A DNA stretch of 64,000 nt from Microscilla marina ATCC 23134 (GCF_000169175.1 NZ_AAWS01000008.1:186001-250000), one strand, 5' to 3'. Counted from the first letter of the stretch, positions 17,040-27,105 are shown. The notes: generated by a model not told the origin, from the letters alone. Made by a program: numbers and translations.

Positions 17040-18374
17040 CTATAATTGAATTCCCAGCATCACAATATCATCGCGTTGGTCTGCTTCTTCTTGATATTTG
17101 ATCTTTGCCTCTAACAACCTTTTGCGTTGTATGTTTAATGGCTTGTGCATAATTTCCTGTAGTAGGGTAAATAGCCGTTTAGTACCAAAAGATTTACGTT
17201 TGTTATTAGACGTATCTACAAACCCATCGCTACTCAAATAAATAATATCTTTATGTTGGAGCTGTACGGTATGGTTTTTAAATTCTTGAGTTGTTTGTTC
17301 AGGTCTATACCCACCTATAGAAACCCGATTTCTTTTGATTTGATATAAGTTATTTTGTTTTGTATAAAACAAGGGACGTTTGGCATTACTATACACTAAC
17401 TCTATGTTGTTGGAGTTGTCCATATATTGCACTCTACACAAGCATATATCCATACCATCTTGATTGTTCGACTCTTGTTGTTGTAAACCTTTATAAATAC
17501 CTTCATGCATTTTGGCAATAATTCTTTTAGGATCAATTACCTTCTTCTCATTGACTATTTCATTCAATAGCCGACTACCAATCATGCTCATAAAAGCCCC
17601 TGGCACTCCGTGTCCGGTACAATCTACAGCGGCAACAAAACTATATACTTCAAAAGAGGGAATACCATTGACTATGATCCGTTTTTTGACTTGGCTCAAC
17701 CAGTAAAAATCACCAGAAACAATATCTTTGGGTTCATAAATAACAAAGTGATCAGCAAACACCTTATCCAAACTTTTGGAGCTAGGTAAAATGGCGGCTT
17801 GGATTTTTTGAGCATAATGAATACTCTCAAAAATTTCTTGGTTTTTCCTGGCAATGCTTTTTTGTTTACTTTCTATAACTCTCAGCTTCATACGTAGCTC
17901 TAACTGGGCAATTGCTTGCGAGGCAAGCGTTTTCAGAGCAGTTTTTTGGGCTTCAGTCAAATCACGAGGGCGTTTGTCTATCACACATAGTGTCCCCAAA
18001 CTAAAACCGTCAGGGGTAGTAAGGGGCATTCCAGCGTAAAATCGTATATCAGGGTGCCCAGTGACCAGCGGATTGTCATGAAAGCGCTCATCTTTGGTGG
18101 CATCTTCTACAATAAACAATTCAGGCCTATGGATGGCGTGCGCGCAAAAAGCCAACTCGCGTGGCGTTTCTCTAGCCTCCAGCCCTACCTTGGCTTTGAA
18201 CCATTGTTTGTTTTCAGCTACTAAAGACATCAGCGAAATGGGGGTGCTACAAATGTAAGAGGCGAGTTGTATCAGTTCGTCAAACGCTTGCTCAAAGTCA
18301 GTATCTAATATATTATACCTGTATAAGGCCTGTAAACGTTCTTTCTCATTGATGGTAATCGGAGCAATTTTCAT
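17040..18374 (-). CDS. GAF domain and SpoIIE-type serine phosphatase
   Basis: A 444-residue protein; ATG 18374 (MKIAPITINEKERLQALYRY) is chosen over an upstream start that would add 32 unlikely residues. Residues 20-160 form a GAF sensor (NILDTDFEQAFDELIQLAS, then LAFCAHAIHRPELFIVEDAT). A short helical linker follows, then a PP2C/SpoIIE phosphatase with YEPKDIVSGDFYWLSQ, AVDCTGHGVPGAFMSMIG and a C-terminal DDIVMLGIQL; the Asp residues bind metal. Such proteins dephosphorylate anti-sigma-factor antagonists or related partners in response to a ligand. Another SpoIIE phosphatase lies at 21872. No partner-switch kinase is visible nearby. Confidence 0.92.
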   Translation of the reverse strand: MKIAPITINEKERLQALYRYNILDTDFEQAFDELIQLASYICSTPISLMSLVAENKQWFKAKVGLEARETPRELAFCAHAIHRPELFIVEDATKDERFHDNPLVTGHPDIRFYAGMPLTTPDGFSLGTLCVIDKRPRDLTEAQKTALKTLASQAIAQLELRMKLRVIESKQKSIARKNQEIFESIHYAQKIQAAILPSSKSLDKVFADHFVIYEPKDIVSGDFYWLSQVKKRIIVNGIPSFEVYSFVAAVDCTGHGVPGAFMSMIGSRLLNEIVNEKKVIDPKRIIAKMHEGIYKGLQQQESNNQDGMDICLCRVQYMDNSNNIELVYSNAKRPLFYTKQNNLYQIKRNRVSIGGYRPEQTTQEFKNHTVQLQHKDIIYLSSDGFVDTSNNKRKSFGTKRLFTLLQEIMHKPLNIQRKRLLEAKIKYQEEADQRDDIVMLGIQL

Positions 18375-18539
18375 TATGTTCGTTTTTTTAGCTGAACATA
18401 AATAAGTAATTGTTGCAGGCATGCACAAACATACAAGTGGACATAAAGTGTTCTTATATAAAAAATACAATTGAAATCCTTAATTGATTAATCATTTGGG
18501 TATCAACATTCTCATCTATAAGTGTACAATTAGCACATA

Positions 18540-18583
18540 AACAAAAGCTCCTCGCTTACAATGTAGGCGGGGAGCTTTTGTTT
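18540..18583 (-). terminator. Terminator of the WD40 gene
   Basis: AACAAAAGCTCCTCGC and GCGGGGAGCTTTTGTTT form a long stem around a short loop (one G-T pair). It lies just beyond the stop of the minus-strand gene at 18602, with T-rich flanks for either direction. Confidence 0.85.
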
Positions 18584-18601
18584 AAATTGTTCAGGCAATT
18601 G

Positions 18602-21535
18602 TTAGGTAGGTACATTCAGTAATTTTGCCAACTGATTGACTGAGCCTACTTGGTGTACCTTGGTTAGGTTAAAGATATAATATTTATCTCTGCGTAAGCG
18701 CTCAAGGTCTATTTTTTTAAACTCCTGAGGGCTAAACAAAGCCACCTTATTGTTGGGCAATACTACTACCAACTGGTTGTTGTGCTTGGGCTGAAACCAA
18801 AACAAGTTTAAGCTGTTAGCATCAAACTTCACTACTCCTGTCCCCTTATCGCCTGTCACCAAATACAGCCTTGAATAAATACCATCCGTTTTATTGAGCG
18901 TCACATCTGCTTGACAAATCACCACATCACGTCCTGTCATTTTCAATATACGGTCTACATTATAGTAGCCAAAGTTGCTTACCTTAAATTTATGAAAGAG
19001 TTGGGCTTCACGTTTTGCCAATTGCCTGTCTTTTTCTTCGATTTTTCTTCTTGCCTCCTCTTGCTTTTCTCGCTCCTTCTCTACTGCCGCAAGCTCTTGG
19101 TTATACATCTTTTTAAACGCTTCCAGTTTATTTTCTACCTTGGTGTTGGCCACCATTGTATTGGGGGCAAGGGCTGGGCGATACATTTTAACAATCGTAA
19201 AAAACTTGCGCAGCTGATTTCTTATTGGCCGCTTGATCTTCTTCTTTTCCATCACATCACTCGAATAGCGTTTCATCATCAAATACCGATTCATTTGCAA
19301 TTTATACATCTCTTCGTAGTGCGGGCCAATGTTTGATAAATCAAGCGCGTAGGTTTCTTTTAGAGGCTTATTACGATTCCATATTTTCATTGTCTGGTCT
19401 TTTGAGAAAGTCACAATTTTTTGCTGATCTGGCGAAAATACTGCTCCATTCAAACCTTGGCTATGTCCACGCAATGTATGCAAAAGCTTGCCTTCTTTGC
19501 TCCAAAGCTTCGCTGTTCCGTAGTCGTCAGCAGTCAAAATCATTTGATCATCTGCCGAAAATATAGCGGAGTTTACCCAGGTTTTCGACACCTTCAGAAT
19601 TTTCATTAGTTGCCCGTTTACATTCCAAACCTTGGCAGTACCATCGTTTGAGGCCGTCAATACCCGTTGCCCATCGTGCGAAAACGTCGCCATCTTTACC
19701 GCAGCCTCTTTGTGCTTCAACACATTCATTAACATGGTATTGTGGTAAGATTTTTCGTAAAACCACAACTGCGCCCCGTTTCTTGGGCTTGAAGTAAGCA
19801 AATGACGATTATCGGCAGAGAAATACGCGGTATTGTATTCTCCCTTGAGCTGATGCAAAAACTTGCCTCTGCTTGTCCATATTTTCAACGAATAATCGCG
19901 GTCAGAAATGGTAGCAATATATTCACCATTGGGCGAAAAGCTGGCAAACTTAAAATAATCGTGGAACTTTCTTACCAACTTGCCCTGGAGTGTCCAAAGA
20001 ACCGATTGCTCCTCGGCATTGGTGGTCAATATATGTTGGTCATTATCAGATATCACCGCCATATTGAGGTCATTTTTGGTAGGCAAGGCAGTCAATAACT
20101 CACCCTTACTCGACCAAAGCTTCACCGCTCTGCGTTGGGTGGTCAGTATATGCTTGCCCGATTTTGACATTTGGGTAGCAATGGTTTGGTCAAACTGCCT
20201 GATTAACTGCCCCTCACTGGTATATAAGCTTGCCTTGCCAAGTTGGTCATACGCCAACATTCTTTGCCCATCGGCCGAATACTTTATATCCGTTGCCTCA
20301 CCAACAGCAAGCGTCTTAAAGCCAAATGGCAACTTGTGTAAAGTTACTTTGTGCCAAGGCTCATTGAGCACCCACTTGTTGGAGATATACTTAGGATCAT
20401 TTTTTAGCAAATTATCGGCGTGTGCCCATTTTACCGGGACAAAAGTCCTCAATTCGGGCTCGAAGTCAAGGGCATATTTCAACTCAAAATAATCGGGGCT
20501 TACTTTTTTCTGGACGGTTGCCTCCTTAGCCAACGAAGGTTTGACGGGTCCTTTTCGTAACCCTGTTTTCCCTCTGGGCTCGTCGCTTTTGTCATTTTGT
20601 TTGTCAAATGCTTGTGCTTGCGACGCGGCATTTTGTTGGGTAGAATCGTTGGTTATAGACGCTGTTACTCCTGCACCTATGAGTTGCCAATTGGGTGCAG
20701 GAGTTTGCTGAAACACCGACAATGAAGGTAATATTTGCGCCTGGGCAACCCTACGCTGAGGACGTGGGACCCCTTCGTCTAAAAAGTAGTGATTAAAACG
20801 CTTGTCTGGGTTATAAGAAATCAGATTTACTTCTACATTTTTGTTATCGGCAATGAATACTGGGCGACCGTTTTGGCTACCCCGCAACTCAAACATTCCT
20901 CCCGACTCGAAGTGGTGACGTACCCCGGCACTGTCGTAATGCATAGGCAAACCACTGGCTATAATGTCAGCGGCATTGTGAAACTCACGGTACTTAATTT
21001 CTACTTTTCCTTTGACGGGTTCCCCCAACTTGTTTACAAAAGCATCTGCAGGTACACGAATGTTCGATCCGTTCTTTAGTTTAAACACTTTGGCTTCACC
21101 GGTGTTCATCTCCCATTTGGTATACCCTACATCTATTCTTTTATTGTCAAAAGGCGACGTAATCGAAGACTTGAACGAAGATAGGGAATAGTCGCTGGCA
21201 GCGTTTTGTAGTTTGCCTGTAGCATCAAACAACATAAAATAAACTGCCACTAGCAACAATACCACCGCAGCTATTCTGCCAAGGGTGTATTTATTAAAAG
21301 TAAGCAGGCGCATTTTTTTATCTGAATAAGATGTTGGGTTGGCAGGGCTTATTTGTTCGTCTTTCATAAACTGATGAAAGTCTGCCACCCGCATTTGGCA
21401 AGAGGCACACGCTGCTACATGCGCACGCATGGCTTTGGGCAATGTATTGGTTTTGTCAAGCATTTTAGCCTCTACATATAAACTGATGCCTGAATCGTTT
21501 AAGTGTCCTTCTGTTTTTTGTTCTTGATTTTTCAT
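18602..21535 (-). CDS. Membrane-anchored WD40 protein with anti-sigma-like zinc finger
   Basis: A 977-residue protein. Residues 38-50 carry HVAACASCQMRVADF, an HxxxCxxC anti-sigma-type zinc finger. One membrane helix follows at about 88-110 (GRIAAVVLLLVAVYFMLF), so the remainder is probably periplasmic. A middle part (residues 140-350) has beta-rich sequence with KVEIKYREFHNAADI. WD40-like units fill about 410-720, for example TAKVWNVNGQLMKILK and TMKIWNRNKP. A coiled coil of about 40 residues (VEKEREKQEEARRKIEEKD) and a C-terminal domain follow. A zinc-finger protein like this would normally hold an ECF sigma factor, but none is encoded beside it. Function unknown; signal sensing at the envelope is an inference. 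Confidence 0.85.
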   Translation of the reverse strand: MKNQEQKTEGHLNDSGISLYVEAKMLDKTNTLPKAMRAHVAACASCQMRVADFHQFMKDEQISPANPTSYSDKKMRLLTFNKYTLGRIAAVVLLLVAVYFMLFDATGKLQNAASDYSLSSFKSSITSPFDNKRIDVGYTKWEMNTGEAKVFKLKNGSNIRVPADAFVNKLGEPVKGKVEIKYREFHNAADIIASGLPMHYDSAGVRHHFESGGMFELRGSQNGRPVFIADNKNVEVNLISYNPDKRFNHYFLDEGVPRPQRRVAQAQILPSLSVFQQTPAPNWQLIGAGVTASITNDSTQQNAASQAQAFDKQNDKSDEPRGKTGLRKGPVKPSLAKEATVQKKVSPDYFELKYALDFEPELRTFVPVKWAHADNLLKNDPKYISNKWVLNEPWHKVTLHKLPFGFKTLAVGEATDIKYSADGQRMLAYDQLGKASLYTSEGQLIRQFDQTIATQMSKSGKHILTTQRRAVKLWSSKGELLTALPTKNDLNMAVISDNDQHILTTNAEEQSVLWTLQGKLVRKFHDYFKFASFSPNGEYIATISDRDYSLKIWTSRGKFLHQLKGEYNTAYFSADNRHLLTSSPRNGAQLWFYEKSYHNTMLMNVLKHKEAAVKMATFSHDGQRVLTASNDGTAKVWNVNGQLMKILKVSKTWVNSAIFSADDQMILTADDYGTAKLWSKEGKLLHTLRGHSQGLNGAVFSPDQQKIVTFSKDQTMKIWNRNKPLKETYALDLSNIGPHYEEMYKLQMNRYLMMKRYSSDVMEKKKIKRPIRNQLRKFFTIVKMYRPALAPNTMVANTKVENKLEAFKKMYNQELAAVEKEREKQEEARRKIEEKDRQLAKREAQLFHKFKVSNFGYYNVDRILKMTGRDVVICQADVTLNKTDGIYSRLYLVTGDKGTGVVKFDANSLNLFWFQPKHNNQLVVVLPNNKVALFSPQEFKKIDLERLRRDKYYIFNLTKVHQVGSVNQLAKLLNVPT

Positions 21536-21871
21536 TAAGATGAGATATTGTTGAATATTTTCGAAATAATTTCCACCTACGGATGGGTTTCAAACATCTT
21601 TATTAATTTTGTGTTTGTTGTTTTGTACACGATCAAGTCGACTTGTGTTTATATACTATAGTTGCTTGTAAAAACAGAGCAAAAAAGACAAAGGAAATTC
21701 AAATTAAATTTGTATCTTCTTGATTATAAATAATTTATAAAGTGCTTTTTGTATAAAAAAACAATCTTTTTTGCTCAATAACTGTTTTTATTGAAAAACT
21801 TCTGATACTATGGAGGGTTTTTTGATAATTGTTAGTATGGTATATATATCAAATCACGAAGCATTGTGCTG
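21536..21871. promoter_or_regulatory. Divergent promoter region with a TAAATTTG box
   Basis: A 336-bp AT-rich region between the divergent WD40 and cNMP-phosphatase genes. TAAATTTG at 21705-21712 fits the Bacteroidota -7 box TAnnTTTG on the plus strand and would give a leader of about 150 nt for the cNMP-SpoIIE gene. No good -33 TTTG partner was found, so the call is weak. Confidence 0.35.
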
Positions 21872-23239
21872 ATGCCTGAACCTGTAAAAGATATTGATCT
21901 TGCCGAAAAAGTGGCAATCCTAAAAACGGTCAAAGTATTTGCTGAAACCGACCAGGATGTATTGGTGAATATTGCCAAAGTATTGACCGAAGAACATCAC
22001 CCCAAGGACTCCCTCATTATCAAAAAAGGAGATCCTGGCGAGTCTATGTACATCATAGTAGATGGCGCTGTACGGGTACACGATGGAGGTTATACCTTTG
22101 TGGTGCTGCGTAACCGAAATGTATTTGGCGAATACGCCTTGCTCGACACCAAACCCCGGTCGGCAGACGTAACCACCCTTAGGCGTACCCGCCTGTGGAA
22201 ACTTAACCAAGACGTTTTTTACAAGGTGATGATGAACCATATTCAGATTATGCGGGGCATTTTGCGGGTATTGATCAGGCGCTCGCGCAATCACAATGTA
22301 CTGGAAGAAGAACTCGTACAACAAAAGAAAAGCATAGAAGCTCAAAACGAAGAAATTACTACCATCAATAGTTCGCTGGAGCTCAAAAATGCCATTATTG
22401 AAGAAAAAAACTACCAAATACAGGACAGTATTCTCTATGCCAAGCACATTCAAACAGCCATGGTACCTACCCTGGAAGATGTAAAAAGTGCTTTACCCAA
22501 CTCATTTATTTTTTGGCAACCCAAAGACATTGTCAGTGGCGATTTTTATTGGTACGCCAAAACTGTTCCCCGCCCCATTTATGAAGAAACCCAAACGTTT
22601 GAAGGCATACAAAAAATTTTTAAGGGATTTGACACCGAAAAGGTGATTATTACTGCAGTAGACTGTACCGGGCACGGGGTGCCGGGGGCTTTTATGTCTA
22701 TGCTGGGAGCCAATGCGCTTAACCGTATTGTAGAACTGGAAGGGATCACAGAGCCTGACCTGGTTTTACACCATTTGCATAAAAGTGTTCAAAACGCGCT
22801 TCGCCAAAGAACCTCCGAAAACCGGGACGGCATGGACATGGCATTGTGTGTAATAGACAAAGAACAAAGAACAGTCGCTTTTTCCGGAGCAAAAAGTCCC
22901 CTGTTTTATATACAAAACAATGAGTTGCACCAGATCAAAGGAGGCATGATGCCTATAGGTGGACACCACTGGGAAGACCACGAAAGAATGTTTGCTAAAC
23001 ACACCATCAAGGTAGACCAACCCACGGTGTTTTATATCTTTTCGGATGGCTACCGCGATCAATTTGGTGGCCCCAGAGAAAAAAAGTTTATGCTTAAACA
23101 GTTCAAGGAGTTGTTGCTAGAAATACACTTGCTTCCTTTTGACGAACAACACGATATATTAGAAAAGAAATTGAACGATTGGAGGGGCTACATTCCGCAA
23201 ACTGACGATGTGATTGTAATAGGATTTAAGATAGACTAA
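21872..23239 (+). CDS. Cyclic-nucleotide-binding domain and SpoIIE-type phosphatase
   Basis: A 455-residue protein starting at ATG 21872, with a GTG two codons upstream as an alternative. Residues 15-130 are a cNMP-binding domain, with the phosphate-binding cassette FGEYALLDTKPRSADV close to consensus. A coiled coil follows (EEITTINSSLELKNAIIEEK), then a PP2C/SpoIIE domain with WQPKDIVSGDFYWYA, AVDCTGHGVPGAFMSMLG and DDVIVIGFKID. It shares the phosphatase layout with the GAF protein at 17040-18374, so the window has two SpoIIE phosphatases with different sensors. By domain, cyclic nucleotide binding would control the phosphatase. Confidence 0.93.
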   Translation: MPEPVKDIDLAEKVAILKTVKVFAETDQDVLVNIAKVLTEEHHPKDSLIIKKGDPGESMYIIVDGAVRVHDGGYTFVVLRNRNVFGEYALLDTKPRSADVTTLRRTRLWKLNQDVFYKVMMNHIQIMRGILRVLIRRSRNHNVLEEELVQQKKSIEAQNEEITTINSSLELKNAIIEEKNYQIQDSILYAKHIQTAMVPTLEDVKSALPNSFIFWQPKDIVSGDFYWYAKTVPRPIYEETQTFEGIQKIFKGFDTEKVIITAVDCTGHGVPGAFMSMLGANALNRIVELEGITEPDLVLHHLHKSVQNALRQRTSENRDGMDMALCVIDKEQRTVAFSGAKSPLFYIQNNELHQIKGGMMPIGGHHWEDHERMFAKHTIKVDQPTVFYIFSDGYRDQFGGPREKKFMLKQFKELLLEIHLLPFDEQHDILEKKLNDWRGYIPQTDDVIVIGFKID

Positions 23240-23271
23240 AGATGTCACAGGATGTCATAAATCTTAAGTAA

Positions 23272-23360
23272 GTAAAACGTAAAAAATACAGCATTTCAAT
23301 ACAACAAAATATTTTGTAGGTGGGCAATGAAAAAAATCTTTGCATAGACAAAGTTAGCTA
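23272..23360 (+). repeat. Dispersed intergenic repeat, copy 1
   Basis: About 88 bp closely related to 55359-55446. Both read GTAAAACG, an AT-rich stretch, ATTTTGT, GGTGGGC, then ATGAAAAAAATCTTTGCATA and CAAAG. The related core CATAGC, CAAA, GCTATG recurs as a perfect hairpin at 49033-49048. It lies between the cNMP-phosphatase and the MCE-domain gene. Confidence 0.75.
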
Positions 23361-23443
23361 CAGTTTTATTTCTATTTTTGTTTTTAAGTAATCATATAAC
23401 CCTCTGTATAATAATACAATAGCTTTAAGTAAAAAAAAGATAA

Positions 23444-23944
23444 ATGGATAAATTAAGGTCTTGGTTGGTAGCTTTTATGGCAGTAGTCATGCTCATTGGA
23501 TTTGTATGGCGCATCAATGTTCCCGATTATTATAAGCTGGAGCTGCACTATCAGCAAGTCAATTTTTTGACCAACAATGCCCTGATACAAACCCGTGGAG
23601 TGGCCATTGGCAGGGTAGAATCGGTGCAACTGACCGACTCGTTGGTAAAAGTAACTGTTGATATCAACCAGGATGTGAACATTCCCCGTGGTTCACAGTT
23701 CATTATCAAACCCAAAGGTTTGGTGGGCAAAAGTATGATTGAGGTAAAGTTTGCCAAAGACAAAAAGGATTACTACAAACCTGAAGAGGCCATTGTAGGC
23801 ATTACCGAAAACGCCCACCAGTTTAATCCTGCGCAACTCGAAAAGTATCTTTTCAAGGGTTTTAAAGGCATCATAGGGCGCGACGACTCGTTGTTAAAAC
23901 AAATGAAATTGATGAACCAACGCCTGGAACAACTCAAAAAATAA
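23444..23944 (+). CDS. MlaD-type MCE-domain protein
   Basis: A 166-residue protein with one N-terminal membrane segment (WLVAFMAVVMLIGFVW) and a single MCE domain (LTNNALIQTRGVAIGRVESV, then NIPRGSQFIIKPKGLVGKSM). MlaD proteins form hexamers in the periplasm for phospholipid transfer between the membranes. The usual ATPase and permease partners (MlaF, MlaE) are not next to it, so it may work with subunits encoded elsewhere. A small lipoprotein gene follows 3 bp downstream, presumably in the same transcript. Confidence 0.85.
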   Translation: MDKLRSWLVAFMAVVMLIGFVWRINVPDYYKLELHYQQVNFLTNNALIQTRGVAIGRVESVQLTDSLVKVTVDINQDVNIPRGSQFIIKPKGLVGKSMIEVKFAKDKKDYYKPEEAIVGITENAHQFNPAQLEKYLFKGFKGIIGRDDSLLKQMKLMNQRLEQLKK

Positions 23945-23947
23945 CCC

Positions 23948-24247
23948 ATGCATAACAAATTATACCAATGCCTTGCGCTCTTGGCCTTGCTGTGCCTCAG
24001 TATGGCTTGCAAGCCCACCAGCGCCCAAGGCAAATGGATACCTCAAGACAAACAACAGTTTTTGGAATTTTGTAAAGAGTCGCGGAAAAACAAAAATATT
24101 CAGCTTTCTGGCCAACAAATTGACCGGGTGTGCCATTGTGCGCTTAAGCAAGCCATTAAAAGCTATGAGTCGTTTGAAGCAGCCAATGCCGATTCAATAC
24201 GCCAAATAGGAACCACTTGCGTAGACGAGATAAACAAAATGCCCTGA
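23948..24247 (+). CDS. Small Cys-rich lipoprotein
   Basis: A 99-residue protein with a signal peptide ending in the lipobox LSMAC, so the mature protein starts at a lipidated Cys20 and is probably attached to the outer membrane. The mature part has further Cys in CKES, RVCHC and TTCVDE, suggesting disulphides. The gene is only 3 bp after the MCE-domain gene and 6 bp before an AraC regulator gene. No family is recognised. Confidence 0.75.
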   Translation: MHNKLYQCLALLALLCLSMACKPTSAQGKWIPQDKQQFLEFCKESRKNKNIQLSGQQIDRVCHCALKQAIKSYESFEAANADSIRQIGTTCVDEINKMP

Positions 24248-24253
24248 TACGCC

Positions 24254-25102
24254 ATGAAGTATATTCCGGTAAGAGACATCAATGCCACCCAAAAGTCCGC
24301 CGATTTTCAAGAAGACTTTAGCATTAGAAGTACCTATGAGCTACCCACCACAGGCAAAACCCTGAGCCAACCTCTTCACCGACACGATTTTTTTTATATG
24401 CTTGCCTTGGACAAGGGCAGTGGAACCCACGAGATAGATTTTGTACCTTATGAAGTTTGTGACCACTCAGTTGTGTTCATGCGCCCGGGACAAGTACACC
24501 AACACCAGCTTAAGGCAGACAGGACTGGCTACTTAATCGCTTTTAAGCCCGATTTTTACTACCCTACCGATTCCACTCTTTATCAACTGTTACGCAAAGC
24601 AAGCAGCGTTCATTTTTATCAGTTAGACACCCAAAGGTTCGCCAAATTATGGGCAACGATGGCATCTATGCTACATGAATATACCCACAAACAAGTGGGA
24701 TATCGTGAGGTAATCAAAGCTCATTTGAGCATTCTTTTTACTGAATTGATCCGTCAAAATGCCCAAAGGCTTGATGTTCCTTTATACCAACAAGAGAAGC
24801 TAGACGAGTTTTTACTGCTTATAGAAACCCACTTTGCTACCCACAAAAGCCCGGCACAATATGCCCAACTCATGCATTTATCTACGTATCAACTCAATGC
24901 CATCACCAAAGCGACGTTGGGCAAAACTTGTTCGAAGGTGATCAGTGAGTATATTATTTTAGAAGCCAAAAGACACTTGCTTGCTACTACCCACCAGGTA
25001 AACCAAATAGCCTATCATTTGGGCTATGAAGATGTTTCTTATTTTATCCGGTTTTTCAGAAAACACACCGGGCATTCGCCCAAAGCTTTTAGGCATAAGT
25101 AA
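24254..25102 (+). CDS. AraC-family transcriptional regulator
   Basis: A 282-residue regulator. Residues 40-110 form a cupin-like ligand domain (HRHDFFYMLALDKGSGTHEI and VFMRPGQVHQHQL). The C-terminal 100 residues hold two helix-turn-helix motifs; the second is VNQIAYHLGYEDVSYFIRFF followed by RKHTGHSPKAFR, the AraC signature. The ligand is unknown. It may control the methyltransferase gene 160 bp downstream or genes elsewhere. Confidence 0.93.
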   Translation: MKYIPVRDINATQKSADFQEDFSIRSTYELPTTGKTLSQPLHRHDFFYMLALDKGSGTHEIDFVPYEVCDHSVVFMRPGQVHQHQLKADRTGYLIAFKPDFYYPTDSTLYQLLRKASSVHFYQLDTQRFAKLWATMASMLHEYTHKQVGYREVIKAHLSILFTELIRQNAQRLDVPLYQQEKLDEFLLLIETHFATHKSPAQYAQLMHLSTYQLNAITKATLGKTCSKVISEYIILEAKRHLLATTHQVNQIAYHLGYEDVSYFIRFFRKHTGHSPKAFRHK

Positions 25103-25261
25103 CGGCACAGAAAAACACACCCACGATGAAGCACCACACTACCATCAGCTCATAATTAGACCTCAGTCTTATCAAACTACGTTTTTGTCCTATCTTACTT
25201 GTGATTTTAGTCACTACTTTTGTGAGCAAGTATTTATTTAAACAACCAAAATATTAGACCA

Positions 25262-25888
25262 ATGCAACAACAAAAATGGGATGAAAGATACCAGGCACGC
25301 GCTTTTGCTTATGGCAAAGCCCCCAATGTTTTTTTTGAAGAATGGTTGCCAAAGTTTACCCCCGGAAAGCTGCTAATGCCTGCTGATGGGGAAGGACGCA
25401 ACGGGGTCTTTGCAGCAACCCTTGGCTGGCAGGTTACCTCGGTTGACCTAAGCACAGCAGGACAAACCAAAGCATTGCAACTGGCGGGCGAGCAAGGGGT
25501 GGCGCTTGATTATAAGGTGGGCGACTTGGGCGAATTTAATTTCGCAAAGAAAACTTTTGACGCCATTGGGTTGGTGTATGCTCACTTCGATGCCGACAAA
25601 AAAGCAGTTTATCACCAACAATTGGCAGACTATCTAAAACCGGGTGGTGTGATTCTATTAGAGGCATTTAGCAAATCTCATCTGCACTTTAGTGCCCTTG
25701 ATCCTAAGGTGGGCGGCCCCAAAAGTAAGGCAATGTTGTATTCGACCGACGAGATCACTGCTGATTTTCAAGGGTACGAAATGCTTAAATTAGCCGAGGA
25801 AGAAATAGCACTTAACGAAGGGCTATATCATATTGGCAAAGGCTCAGTAGTACGGTTTGTAGGGCGAAAACCTTTCAAAGATGTATAA
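25262..25888 (+). CDS. SAM-dependent methyltransferase (TehB-like)
   Basis: A 208-residue protein of the small class I methyltransferase type. It has WDERYQARAFAYGKAPNVFF at the start, the motif-I region LLMPADGEGRNGVFAATLGW with the usual acid and glycines, and VDLSTAGQTKALQLA. This group includes tellurite- and thiol-methylating enzymes; the true substrate is not readable here. It is a single gene downstream of the AraC regulator. Confidence 0.88.
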   Translation: MQQQKWDERYQARAFAYGKAPNVFFEEWLPKFTPGKLLMPADGEGRNGVFAATLGWQVTSVDLSTAGQTKALQLAGEQGVALDYKVGDLGEFNFAKKTFDAIGLVYAHFDADKKAVYHQQLADYLKPGGVILLEAFSKSHLHFSALDPKVGGPKSKAMLYSTDEITADFQGYEMLKLAEEEIALNEGLYHIGKGSVVRFVGRKPFKDV

Positions 25889-26169
25889 ATTGCGCCTGAG
25901 GACAAACAAGTAGCAACTCAAGTTACGCAGTTTTCTGAAGGTCATATGTTTCTATTGTTGAATGGCCATATTGTTGCGCAATGCGTAGCCCAACAATATA
26001 GCCATATAACCATCTAAATAAGTAGGTCTGTGTAACTTCAGGTAGTAAGTAAGGTGATTGTTTATGTCGAATATTCATGAAGCAGTGCGCTCTTATTACC
26101 ATTATTTTTATAGATTTGTGTGAAGTTTTTAACCCGTACATTTTTATTTAGTATAACAAAATACAATTT

Positions 26170-27105
26170 ATGTCATTACTAGTTGTTGGTTCGGTGGCGC
26201 TTGACACCATCGAAACCCCATTTGGAATTTCAGAAAGAACCATTGGTGGTTCTGGAACTTATATTTCTTTGTCATCGTCTTATTTTGCCTCTCATTCAAA
26301 ACAAGTAAATGTGGTAGCCGTGATTGGAAACGATTTTCCAGAAAAAGGCATGACTACTTTTAAAGAACATGGGGTAAACACTGACGGTATTCAGGTAAAA
26401 GAAAACGAAAAGTCGTTTTTTTGGCATGGCAAATACCATCATGACATGAACAGCCGCGATACTTTAGTAACTGAGCTAAATGTATTGGGTGACTTTGATC
26501 CTGTGATACCAGAAAGCTATCAAGACTGTGAGTACTTAATGCTGGGTAACCTTGCTCCTAAAGTACAACAAAACGTAATTGAACGTTTGAAAAAACGTCC
26601 TAAGCTAATTGTAATGGATACAATGAACTTTTGGATGGAGCCTGCTTTTATCGATGATTTGAAGCATACCATGACTATGGTAGATGTGCTATCAATCAAC
26701 GACGAAGAGGCACGTCAACTGTCTGGTGAATATTCTTTGGTAAAAGCCGCCAGAAAGATCATGACCATGGGGCCTAAGTACTTGATTATTAAAAAAGGAG
26801 AGCATGGAGCTTTATTGTTCCACGAAAAAAACATTTTCTTTACTCCTGCCCTTCCTTTAGAGGAAGTATTTGACCCAACTGGAGCAGGCGATACATTCGC
26901 GGGTGGTTTTATTGGCTACCTGGCAGATACTGACGATGTGTCTTTCGACAATATGAAACGTGCCATTGTGTATGGGTCAGCGATGGCGTCTTTCTGCGTG
27001 GGCAAATTTGGTACTGATGGTTTGATTGACCTGCCTTCTGATGCTTTGACTGAACGAGTAAGAGAATTTGTTGACTTGGTTCAATTTGAAATAGCCATGG
27101 TCTAA
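26170..27105 (+). CDS. PfkB-family sugar kinase
   Basis: A 311-residue kinase starting at ATG 26170 (MSLLVVGSVALDTIETPFGI). The PfkB motif near the start is GGSGTYISLSSSYFA and the C-terminal motif with the catalytic Asp is DPTGAGDTFAGGFIGYLA. The IDxKK-like segment KYLIIKKGEHGALL is also typical. It phosphorylates a sugar or nucleoside; the exact substrate is not clear, and no sugar pathway gene is adjacent. A terminator follows. Confidence 0.93.
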   Translation: MSLLVVGSVALDTIETPFGISERTIGGSGTYISLSSSYFASHSKQVNVVAVIGNDFPEKGMTTFKEHGVNTDGIQVKENEKSFFWHGKYHHDMNSRDTLVTELNVLGDFDPVIPESYQDCEYLMLGNLAPKVQQNVIERLKKRPKLIVMDTMNFWMEPAFIDDLKHTMTMVDVLSINDEEARQLSGEYSLVKAARKIMTMGPKYLIIKKGEHGALLFHEKNIFFTPALPLEEVFDPTGAGDTFAGGFIGYLADTDDVSFDNMKRAIVYGSAMASFCVGKFGTDGLIDLPSDALTERVREFVDLVQFEIAMV

